From Symbiodinium microadriaticum (taxonomy: Eukaryota; Sar; Dinophyceae; Suessiales; Symbiodiniaceae): a stretch of 64,000 nt of DNA. Below the pieces are notes generated by a model, which searched no databases, had not been told where the DNA came from, and was given only the letters and a program-made list of their open reading frames with translations. Positions 48,901-60,900 of this stretch are shown one piece after another. The DNA is taken from positions 131,109 to 195,108 of the forward strand of contig LSRX01000757.1 of the NCBI GenBank assembly GCA_001939145.1, in the 5' to 3' direction. Positions within the stretch are counted from its first letter, which is position 1, and every line of letters begins with the position of its first letter. The position numbers and the translations under genes were made by a program.

Positions 48901-51294
48901 GATGACTCGGGAAGATAGAGGCAACCTCGTCAGAGCAGACGGGGTAGAATTACACGCTTTCCGAGTTCAACTTGCTCAACATCGGGGTAAAATTTAAGAA
49001 TAGTCTGAGTGGAAGTTGTTGAGCAGCCGGGGTAGAATTCCTGCAGGAATCAAGGTTTTCGGACTAAGGATGGCCTTAAGCTTTAAGCCTTTAACAACTC
49101 AAAGCGTAAATACGGCCTATCTGAGCCATTAACGTAATAGTAGTTCTGACCTAACTTAGTCTCTTGTTTCTCGATGGTAAAGATATTCTGCGACCAGTTA
49201 CTCACTCTTTCTTTTTCATTTGGTTTTCGCTTCCTAAATATCTTAACTTCATCCCCTACATCTAAATCGGGATAAACGCGGTTCTTCTTGCCCTTCATCG
49301 TTAAATTTGTTTTCACTTTGAATTGATTACTGGGTTTTCGGGCTTCTTTCGGCGTAAATCCCGTTGCCGAGTGCTTCATTTGATTGTTATAGGTTAATAA
49401 TATTTCTAATATGTAGTCTGGCCATTGGATGTTCTGTTTTCCTTTTTTCTCATCTGCTTCAANTTGGGTGGGGTTAGGGTTGAGGTATAGGTTGTTATGG
49501 TTTGGGTGCTAGGGGGTGGGGCATGGTTAGAAAATGGAAATGGTATATGCTAACTACTTGAACCGTAAGGTCAGCGTCCCAGAACCCACGGAAGAGGAGT
49601 CGGCCCGAGCCTCGGGGGCCCAAGGGCTCTGGTGATGTTCATCTTCATGGATGTGGGTCCCTGAAATTCAGCCGAGAGATTCTGCGGAGTGTCTGTAGCT
49701 GCCTATAGCTTCGGGAGCACGAATTGACCACCAAACAGGTCGACACACCCTCATTGCAGGACATAGGATCTGGGGCTTAGAGTCTCTCAGCTGTACATCT
49801 GCGCGACACGCCCATGGTGGCCACGTGGCTGTTTCAAAGCACAGAAGTATATATCCTTTAGGAAATCTCTGTCAAAACGGCTCCGAGGTGCAGATCCTCA
49901 AGGGCCTGGCCCCGAAGTGAGCAGACAGGGCTCTTCACAGCCTCACAACTTTTTCCAGAGCTTTCAATCAGTGTCTGAGCTGCTCCCGGCCAGCCCTCCT
50001 TTCGGGGGGGTCCACGGAATCTTTGATCTCTGGGAGGTACGAGAAGCATCATCAGCTCAGCTACACAAGCGAGGCCTTGTCAAGACAGAGAGTTCAGACC
50101 CTCGCACTTCCGGGGCTACACGTCCTGCTTACACATGCTTGAGTGTACAGCAACTACAACTTGTTTGCGCATGTCCCAGTGTCACATGAAAAGAAGGTGA
50201 GAAACATTAGACATGGCTCCAAGCTTCCCAGGCGTTGGAAGCTTCCGTGAAGCTCTCCTGCCAGTTTATTGCGGACCGCTACCTTCCAGACAAGGCCCGA
50301 GACCAGACCCCCCTTTCATTTCTGAGAGACGTGGCTATGGGCGCTGTTTGAGGCCATTGACGTCATGGACGAAGCCGGCTCCAAGGACCGCTCTAAACCG
50401 CGGCCGCGGGGCCCCCCTTTCTCGGAGCTTCGCGCTGAGAGCTTCTCCGCAGGTCCGACAGCAGCTCTTCCAAGCGGTGGAGGCACGGGGCCCGCTTTCG
50501 CCAAGAAGAGCTTCGGGTCGGGTCCCGAAATGAAGACCCTGGACCGTAGAGGAGACGCAGAATGCGGCCGAGCAGTGGGCAGCAGGAGCCGAGCCACTCA
50601 TGAAGTTTCTAGAGGTTCAGTGCTGATAAAATCCAAAAAAAGCAGCGAGATACCTACATTTCTATACTTTCCAGGACCTGATAGTTAGGGCCTTATATAA
50701 GGACCCAAGAAATAAAGCGTGCCTGGAAGCATCGGGTAGACGACATACTTGGAGGTTCATGGGTAGTTATAAGTGGGGTTATAAGTCCCCTAATATGGGG
50801 GTTATGACTATGGTTACCGTACTTCTAACCCCACTTTATACCTACCCATGAACCTCCAAGTAGCCCTTGCAGGAAGAGAGCTGGAGGAGGCCCAGTCGGT
50901 TCAGTCCCAGTGCCCTTTTTAGGCTCCTCCGCTTCGCAGCTTCCGGCCTCCGCTTGGAGGTTTTAGGGTTTAGGGCTTGAGGGCTTTAGGGTTTTAGAGT
51001 TTGGGGTTTTGGGGTTTAGGGTTTAGAGCTTTGGGGTTTAGGGGGTTTAGGGTTTTAGCAGGTTTAGGGTTTAGGGCAAGGGTTTTAGGGTTTAGGGTTC
51101 AGCCTTGGCGCCTCCGGAGGTCACGGCCCAAAAGGCCCGGGCGGCCCGCGAGGAACGCTTCGAGGAGGCCGGCAGGGAGAAATTGGGAGCAGTGATCTTC
51201 AAGCTAGACTTGGCTTTCACACATAGTGAAATAACTAACATTTCTGACACGTCTCTGAACTCATGACTTGTGAGATCTTCTGATGTACGTAGAT

Positions 51295-51328
<34 letters not shown>

Positions 51329-51896
51329 ATATATACACATATACATATATATACAAACACACACACACACAAGAGAGGCACCTTTGGGGTCTATTTGACG
51401 TCTTGATTCGGCTACTATAGATGATAGAATTGAAAATAGTTAGAATGATTCGAACAATCCAAATATATTTCAATTGTTTTGATGATTGGATAGGGGGAAA
51501 TGCCTAGATGAAGCCCGGGATTTAAATGATTGATTGCCTATTTGGGCGCCAATTGGTTTTTTCAATTACTTAATTTTTCATTGGATTAAATCTGAAACCC
51601 GGCCATTTAAGTAATTGAAATGATAAAATACTCCGATTTCAAGCATTTTCATTATTTGGACCCCACAACTTTTAACATAATATAAATATTCAATTTTGAT
51701 TGCTTGAATTATTGCAAAATACTGGGAAATTCCCAGGTGAAGCCAGGGATTTATTCTTTACATAGTTTAATTACTTGCGTCCCAAAATTGTTAAAATACT
51801 GAACATATTAGCATGTTTGTCTATTATATGTGTTAGTTGAAATATTCGGGCACCAAAATTTAAGATAGTTATTACAACAAGCAAAACCCGGATTAT

Positions 51897-51927
<31 letters not shown>

Positions 51928-54900
51928 TCGTTCTAAATATGTAACTAGGGGAAATTTTTAGATTCAGATAAGCCAAGGATTTAAAATATCTTGCTTAAAG
52001 TAATGTTTCTTGTTGCAATAAATGAGAAACCTAGCAATTTGAGTAATTAACACTTTCTGGATAGTCGAAGCAACCCGGATTTTAATTATGTTCATTCTTT
52101 TCAGCATTTGGCCCCCAAATTTTTCAAAACGAATAAAATGGTTGAAATGCGAGTTATTTTAATTATTTTGGTCTTTCAGTTTTGTTAACTCATGTCTATG
52201 GTTGTTCATATTGCTCACTAATGCTTTCATCTATGTATGACTTAAAGAGTAACTTTTTGCGCGTATGATTTTATCCAGTACTGTTACGAACACTGTGAGG
52301 ATGATTACTGCTAATTGTGCTGACTGCGGGTTGTGCTGCTGTTCCTGATGTTGTGGATGTTGTTGCTGCTGTTGTCGTTTGCTGCTGTTGTTGGTCACAG
52401 TGCTTGTAAACGGGCTGGGGGTTTGGAGTTGAGGTTACAGTTGGAAGATTCGCAGTGTACTCACACCAACGGAACAAAGACCAACTCAAAGGAACGACAA
52501 AGACCAACAGACACAGAAACACAGAATATATACAGCTTCAAGAAAAAGTAATGCAAACAACACATACAACAAGCGACGATAGACGACACCCAGAAGTACT
52601 TTAGGAAAGTCACAACATCAACAGCAGCATCCAAGAATACTATGTATGACCATAATGACCATCATCACTCTGTTAGAATATATACTGCATCCACCAGCTT
52701 GCTTGTGATTCGAGCGATGGTTGTTGTTGCAGACATACCAATTTCCCCTTACATGAAGGGCAACGAACAGGATATCATATCAGATAGTTGACTCTTCAAG
52801 TATGGATGCCGCTCACCAGGCCAAGCTTCTGAAAGAAAGGAAATTCGATATTAAGCAATATATCAATGTAGGTCCAAAACCTTGTTGGATTTCGGTTTGT
52901 GCAATGTACCATCCAACCCGTGGGTAAATAGACCGGAAGGGTACCGGCCTCATACATATATATATATATATGTATAAATATATGTATATATATATATATA
53001 TACATATTTATTTATTTATATTTATGTATGTATATGTACATGTATATGTTATATGTATATGTATATGCTACAGTTCTATGTGTAGCCCAGGCTGCGGAGC
53101 TGAAGCGCAAGGAGAAGGAGTTGGCCGAGCGTCTTGCAAGGCCTCCGACGAGTTCTCGGTAGAGTTCAGTAGCTTTAAGAGAGATCGAATTTCCAAATTC
53201 AGAGCATGAAAAGAGAGGCGGTATAGTTTTAAGAGAGATCTGACTTCAAAATATAGAGCATGAAAAGAGAGGCGGTGCAGGGGGCCTTGGGCAGCAAGAC
53301 TTCCTGAGGCTGCAAGCTTCGGCGGAAAGTGCAGACCCGCAGGGCCTCGTGAAGGAGAGCGCTGTAGGGCGCTGCAGCCACAAAACAGATGAAGCACAGG
53401 CACTGTATAAACAAATAAGTAAGTATATATATATATATGTATATGTTATATCTATATATATATATATATATATATATGTATTTTTTTCTATATACCGACG
53501 GGGGTGGCTGCAGCTCTCCAGGAACTCCAAAGCCTCGGAGCGAAGATCCGCGAGGCATCGCTGGGCACCATGCAAGCTAGAAGAGCTTCGAAGCCCTTCT
53601 AAAACCTTACGCCCTGAACCCCAAACCCTGAACCCTAAGGGTCCAAATACCTAAGAAGCATGTACTTTCCCAAATCTAGCCTAGATAACTACTTTCCGCA
53701 TCCAGAGTATCTTATTATTGGGTCCTTTGGACCTTTAGGGTAAACACTACAGTAGAGTAGAGCTCAGAAAGGCTCCTGCGTCCCTGCAGCTCCGTTCCTG
53801 CGACTGGCGAAGGCTGTGACGGCCGAGCGCTTCGTGGAGGCTCAGGAGCTGAAGGCAAGGGAGATGCAGGCCGGGCCCCGGTGCCAAAGATTGCTACAGG
53901 GCTAAAAAGGTGTTTTTAGGGTTACTGTGGGGTGATTATAGGGTTACTTTTGGGGTTCTTATATATAGGGTTTATCGGGTTTAGGGTTTGGGAGTCATGG
54001 GGGGATCTTTAAATTTTGTCAGTTCAAAGTCGTGCTCAATGTTCTCGTGGGCTCCTTCGCCTGAGGTGGCCGAGCTTTTGCAGCAGAGCGGCGTCCCCAG
54101 CGAGGTGCGGTTTTTCGAGACGGCAACCTAAGGCCTCATAGCATACCTGTAGTCTCCATTGTAGTTCCGTTTCTTGGTTTAACCAACTTTAGACTAAGGA
54201 TCCTAAAAGGTAACCCCAAAACGGAACTACAATGGAGACTACAGGTAGAGTTACTTGGGCAGTGTCGGTGATGCTGTTGATAGCACAGCCCCATATCCGG
54301 GCATTGCTGGCTCGGGACGATTGGAGGATCCCAATTTGTAGCTCACCTGCTGAGACCGTTGAGCTCTGCCGCAGGCCACCCTCGTTCGGCAGGTGACAGC
54401 CGAGGACGTGGCGCAGGCAATTCGACGCAGTACGGGTCGCAGTACGGTATTAGCCGGTTGCCACGTTTTTGGCCAGGTGGTATCCAGCTGGACGGGCATT
54501 GCAGTGGAACAGGTTGGTGCTGGAAGAGCTGCATATCGATATCTGGGTCACAGCCGAACCAGGTGAGTGCCAGCGAGTCGTCCCGACTCCTCCATTTGGA
54601 GAAGGCAATACCAGACGATGTGTCAGTCTTTCATGTTCTGTGCATTTTGTAATGCACATGCAAGACTCTTCCTTCATGGAAGCAGAAGTTAAGCACCCAA
54701 CAATCGACAGCTAGAGGAACTCCACGAGACCATCATCGGACAGGACGAGGCTGGCCGGAGACATGCACTCATGCGTTAAGAAGCACAGGGAGACATGCTC
54801 TAGCCTGTCTGTCGGTTCTTTGCAGACTGAACTCTCAGAGAACCGAGAAGCACCGAGAAGGAAGGGAACAAAAAGAAGATCAAGACGCTCAGAAAAACAC

Positions 54901-57900
54901 AGCGCTGAAAGCTTACCGCTTGGTAACCTTCAGCGGCGTTCAACACCACACTTCGCTACACTTTCCAGTCACGGCCCGCTAAAGCAGGTTTCATCTGTTT
55001 GTGCCTGCATGTTCTTTCCGGATCTCTGATGTGATATCTCTTCGTGACCTGTCCTCGCTTTTTTTTCATTTCTACCGCCACCGCCCTCCCGGCCAACACC
55101 GGATCCTTCACTGCATTGCCAGAAATCTGTTCTGTGCTCTCGCACCATACACGAATCTCAGATGAAGGCTTTTGAGGGGAATATCTTGTGAAGGAAAGAG
55201 CCCTTTTGGGCAATGTGGGGCTTAATTAAGCATGAAGTAGCAGCTGCTGCCACCTGCGTGGCTGTGAGCCGTTCATTCTGCACACGCCTGGGGGACGGCG
55301 CGTGTTGTGCCCTGCTTGCGACGCTTTGCGTCGCTTGGCGGAGGCCGTGCGCAGCGTCTCCCGTGCCCTCCGCCGGGCGCGCGCGGGCCTGCGGAACCCG
55401 CAGAGGCCCATGGCCGGGCTCGCAGCTGAGAAGGTCTCAGCAGCTGCATTCACACCAACAGCTTCTTTGTGTGCCCACCGCAAAAACGTGAAAATGAAGC
55501 CATGGGATCTTGACAAAACCCAAGAAGAAGTCTCAGTGAGGCCAGTTCTGAGCCTCGGGACTTGGGAGTGCTGAGGTTTTGCTTCTGCGGGCCCACCGGG
55601 GTGGGCAAGACTGCGCTTTGCAAGACCCTGGCCTCGACCTTCTTTGGCTCGGAGGCGCGATATTTTGTCGGGCAGTGCTGTCGCACTGCACACAGTGCAG
55701 CTTGTTGTTGAAGGAGCAGCTTTGCAGAGCTTGCAGCTGTTCAGGAAACCATGATCCGCCTGGACATGAGCGAGCATCACGGCTGCTGAACGATTAGAAT
55801 CCTGGGACCCGGCTTTGTTTACTCCAAATGCGTTATTAACTTCCGACGTCAACGATTGAGACCGGCAAAATGACAAACGGAGCGATTTGGGTACACTGAG
55901 GTTCATGGAGAAGCATACCGCGGGGGAGCCCAGGGATTCCTCGACTCGCTCCCGGGCTCTGGTTCCGCCCTTCTCTGCCGGAGGTGTCCAAGCTGATCGG
56001 CGCACCCCCCGGCTACGCACCCTGGCCGCGTTAACTGCTTTTCTGGGAAGGTCTGAGCAATGCACTCTCTTTGCGCATGGCTCCATGCTGCAGTATACCA
56101 GGACCAGGCTAGCAGGAAGCTCTTGAAACGAGCTTCCGACCAGAGCTTCGTAGCCAGGCAGCAGCCTAATTATTCGAGTGGGATTGGAGTTGATGTGAGA
56201 GTCAGACGCCATGGACGCGGCGGATGGGAAGATCGGCGGTGGCGCTGCTTTGTGCCTGCACCACCTGGATTGCAGATGTGCGCAATGCCTTGGCCGGGAT
56301 GGGGATGGGCCCTTCCGTTTTGGGTGTTTGGGCACGGTGGTCAAGATGTTGATTGATGGTTCTCCAGCAATCCATGGGCAGCGGCCGCCACAGAAAAAAT
56401 GCAGTACACAGAGCCTCTTAGAGGCCCACAAGGTAGACTAAGTATAACCCGCACAGAGATTCATACAGCTACATTGGTGATATTGCCACGAAGTGCTTGG
56501 AGTTCCAAGTCTTCAGAAGTTGGGGGCTTTTGCACGAAGCCATTCGGACCCTTTCCTCGGAAGTGCTCCACAAAACAGCAGGCCTCACCGGAGGAAGCCG
56601 AGTTCCGGGAGTTTACCGCCACTCTGTGGTCCCGCGGTCTCGCCCGTAGCTGCTGCGACCTCTTCCCATCGACCTTCCGAAGCAACGACAGAGGCAGGAA
56701 TTTCTGCCTCTGGCCTTACCAGGATTTTCGGAAGATGCTGTTTCATGTTTGCTTACGGGTGATAGCTCGTTTCTGATGTCCTGCAGGTCTCGAAGTTGCG
56801 GTCTTCGACTGGTCGTCGCTGGATCTTGCGCACCATGCATCGCTGATCGTGTACGTGCCGTCCATGGATTTGATCCAATTCCTCCCACGTGTCTTGTTCG
56901 AGGACATTGGTGATATTGCTGTTGTCACTCCTCTGTTTCTTGCCGACCCGTCAAAAAGCTTTCTGAGTCCTTTCACAAGGCTTCGCGGCATCTTCCCCAG
57001 AAACGCGCATCACCTTGGTCACGGGACAGGAGGCGCTAGCCGTGCACTTGGGGGCATCTTCGGGCACCTCTCCTGAGTCATTGACCGAGCACTGCTCCAC
57101 GGCAGGATGTGGGAGTACCATGCGAGCTCTTCGGAGTTCCCAGGCGTCGTCCAGAGCCACCAGACTGACAAAACGGGGCTTGCGCCGATCTCATTCTGAA
57201 GTGGGCCTCGACTTTTTTGACGAGGTTCTTTGCGGTGCACCCCGACGCGCCCTCGCACCAGGCCGCTCATAGTTCGAGCCCGCCACTGGAAATTGACAAG
57301 CGCTCTCGTGTCTCGCTCTCTCTTTCGTCGAAGCTCATCCGCTCTTTCGGAGAGGCTCGGAGCTGGGCCTTGTCCCGGGGGAACTTGTCGAGGTTCCTCG
57401 GTGATCCGCGGCTCCTCCGTTGGTTTGCACAGAGCCTCGGCCCAACCGGCACTCCTCCGTGGAGTCAAAAAGCACTCCTCCAAGCACTCCATCCTATAAT
57501 TCAGCGTATAATTCCTTCCCAGGAACTACGATGCCTCCGACTGTCTTGCAGGCCCGGCTCTCACCTTCTCTCGCCTCTTCGAAGGCCGTGTTATTTTGAG
57601 TGGATTTCTTCAGGAGAGACGCTGCGGAAGCTGGCGCCTTTGCCCTTGGGTCTGGATTTCCACACCGCCTCGGAAAAGGCAAATGACGGCAGCTTCTTTG
57701 AGCCACCGGAATGGGGTAGTTTTTTTGTATGCCGGAGGCTCTGCACATGAGCCTGCGCCAGCAGCAACGGCAGCTTGAGCTGGCACGAGAGGCAGTTTTT
57801 CTATAGCCGGGCGGGTCCGCATAGACGTTGCCCTTTACTCCTCTCACCCTTCCGCCCTGGGCCCCCTAGGCGGCTCCTACCGCCCTGCAGGAAGCATTGC

Positions 57901-60900
57901 CTTTTGCCGAGAGGTCATCGCATGTGCTGCTGCCAGTGGAAGCTTGGCCTGATGTCAGGGTCTCTGAAAGCACCGCTTTGTCGACAACACGTTGCAGCAG
58001 CTATAGGTTGCATATGGTTGCGTCCTTTGCTTCTCCCCCGTCGCCGCCGCTAGAAAGACACATATGTCGGCCCCGATCGGCCCCCCGCCCCCTAAAGGCC
58101 GCTCTGAAAGAGTCGCGCGGCGCCTCTGAGGACTGCGCGGCCGTGTCCTGGTGGCAGCCGCCTCTCCGGAGCCTCGGCAGAGCAGCAGAGCAGCATCCTG
58201 AAACGCATCGACGTCACGGCTACAAGCGGATACAGTCGCCGCTGCCGCTGCCTTATAAGGACCCGGAGGTGCGCCGACCGGCGCTGCGCCTGCGAGGCGC
58301 TGAAGGGCAACTGGAGCCAGGTGGGCAGGGGAGAGACAGGATGGTCCAGGCTTCCGGGCGACTTCACCCTAAACCCGCCCTTTCCTTCATGATGCTTTCC
58401 TGGTCATAACCCTAAACCCCTAGAAACCCTAAACGCATTTTGCCCTTAGGGCACACTGGCATCGGATGATGTGAGGTGCCTTGGAGATCCTACCTCCGGG
58501 CCCTGGGCCGGCATGCCTTCGTCGCGGCGCCCCTGGGCCACGGCCTGGACTCGCACCGAGTCTGGGAGGTCCGGATATAGATATAGAGCCGGGGGGGGGG
58601 ACCTTTGGAGCTGATTTCGGGGTTTGGGAGGTCGAGTTCCCTTCGTCATGCACGCGGCATCTTCGCGCGATTTCTGGGTCAATTCATATGCTGCTGTCGA
58701 GGTGATTTTCGAGGCGGAGCTTCATATGATGTGGAAGTTGGAAAGCCGGTGTTTACGAGAACAGAAGTGGCAGGCTGACGATGTGGCGGCTAGCTGACTA
58801 GCTGACTAGCTCGCAAGCAACATTCGGACTCTTTGGCCGCTAGACTAGACTGAAGAAGCCAACACCGTTGTCTTGCAGCATCCTACCTATAGTCTCCATT
58901 GTAGTTCCTTTTTGGGGTTACCTTGCAAGATCCTTAATGTAAGATTGGTTGAAAAAAAGGAACTACAATGGAGACCATAGGTGCAAGCATGCATGGGGTC
59001 CTCTCTCTAGAAGCCCCTTACCCGAAGATGGTATCATGTCAACAGGTAGCCTCGGCTGCGAACCGTCTCTTGCCTCTGTTGCCGCTCCTGCTGTCTTTTT
59101 GAATGTTCAGAAACTGAGGCCAGACTCTTTAGCGCTGTTCTAAGCAATCAGAATCAGTCAGACAGAACGATGAACTGTGCTCCGTCGCATGGCCCAGTCC
59201 AGAGAATCCCTTTCGTTTGCTGCCTCGTTATGCCCCCATCCTGCCAACTTTCATGCCTTATCATCCTTTCCAAGTTGTATTGATATGAAGCATCGGAACT
59301 ACCCTGCCATCATCCGCCTACACTCCTTGCCAGGGCCTCGGGCCCAGTACTCTAACTTCCACAGTCTTTCTGCTGCGGTGTGCACCATCGAAGGTGCTGC
59401 TGATGGGAAGTGTGCCAGTGGTCATCGCATCAAGCTTGGATGGATTGTACGCAGAGCCGCTTGGACTGGGGCTTATAAGGAATGCACGAAGAGCTCACAG
59501 AGCATGTTTGCAGCAGTTAGCTGCAGCCTTTGCATGGACTTTGCCCACGTCTCACGCGGTTGAAATGAAGCTCGGCGGCGACAGCTCCGCTGGTTACATT
59601 CTCCTTGGAGGCCAAACTTAAAACGATGGCACAGCGAAATCAAAGTCAAGGGTTGCAGCCCCCTGGCGGCTTTGCCAGAGCTTCGCTGCTTGTCCTATAA
59701 AATTTAGCCTACCGCTCAGAAGCTGCTAGGTTTCCGGTCGTGATCGTGCAGTCCTGGTGGGATGTGACTTCGAATGCAATGCCATGATGCTGCAATGACA
59801 TGTTTAAGACGCCTTTTATCGAGCTTGACTGTTGTTGCCAGCAAGGTGCCTTTGAATGCCTTTTCCTGGAAGAAGCAGATCTCGCAGAAATGGGGGGCTC
59901 AGCCGTTCTCTCCGAGGCGCCTAAGCCCTTGTCATAGTTTCAAGTAACAGCAAAAATAGTAATACTATAATTCCTGTATTGACAATATGTGCTTATGTGC
60001 TTCTATTGGCAGGGTGCTACAGCGGCTCACTAGCGGTTATTGGGCCGGCTTGATCCGCGGATGGCACGAAGCCATGCAGGCCACTGGGCCTTTGCTCCTC
60101 GGAAGAAACGAAGGCACTCGAATTATTGAAGCTTCGCAAGATCGGCTGCTGTACGAGCTGAAGATCAGCGATTGTGCATATTTTTCTTACGGGCTCTTGT
60201 CTAAGGATTTCAAAGGCGGAGCAATGAGTTCGCCATGCAAGCTTGGTCAGACCTCTTGCGATATCTTTCCGCAGCGTACTGCCGTGCGCAGTGCCGCCAG
60301 AGCGGAGCACAGAGAGTTAAAATGCCCGCTGAGTGGGACAGGCACTGCGCTTTGGCACCGCAAGCTTTGAGTTCGACAGAAGCCCAGTAACCAAGCCAGG
60401 TTGGCTACAGCGACGGGGGAGCCCTCACCGAGGCTGCAGATCGGGCGCTGGAAATTCAAAGCATCCCAGCTCTGTGAACAACCGACCACCTGTTCGGTAA
60501 GTTTGTTTGCCGGTTTACCATTGCAGTTTCGAGAAGATGTTTTGTTATGATTCTCGCAGTTGGAGTAGATGCAGAAACCACATTGCAGCCCTCGAAAAGG
60601 AACACCTTGCATTCATTACAACACGTGGGATCCTTCTTCGCGGTTCCGCACAGTCCTGCTCGATCGTGGTCTTGATGGTTCGTGGCTCCGAGTTTCTCAA
60701 GCTGAGACTGTTGATTGCGAACTCCACATCCCATTCCTCAATGCCGCCCTCGCTCCGCGCGGGCTTGTTGCTAGTACTGCTTGGCCTTTGGCGGGCCTCC
60801 GCAGTGCGGACGATAGAGCCGCAGACGGTGATGAAGACAACAGATTGTGATTACGAGAGCCTTCGTGAAGCAAAGGTGACTGCCGTGTCAACAGGGGTTC

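Larger units (their letters stand above)
46246..49555. mobile_element. 3.3-kb terminal-inverted-repeat insertion inside a ClpB intron
   Basis: The left end AGTTAGCATATACC (46246-46259) and the right end GGTATATGCTAACT (49542-49555) are perfect inverted repeats. Similarity continues inward for about 90 bp (ATTTCCATTTTCTAACCATGCC and a CATAACAACCTATNCCTCAACC motif on the left; the complement on the right). Both ends are flanked by ACTTG (46241-46245 and 49556-49560), a 5-bp target duplication. The insertion sits just 9 bases before the acceptor of the exon at 49570; without it that intron would be about 250 bp. Inside are an unrecognised ORF (+ strand) and a C-terminal integrase fragment (- strand). 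An n at 49463 lies within the right repeat, so an assembly join there cannot be excluded. AG...CT ends, long TIRs and an integrase recall Polinton/Maverick elements, but those have 6-bp duplications and are much longer. Confidence 0.8.

Noticed and set aside
55226..56431. 401-codon open frame on the minus strand
   Set aside because: It overlaps five well-supported ClpB exons on the other strand (55344-56016) and shows no family motif. High GC explains the lack of stops.
57217..57750. 177-codon open frame in the long ClpB intron
   Set aside because: Ser-, Arg- and Leu-rich composition and no recognisable motif or signal; overlapping frames of similar size occur on the other strand.
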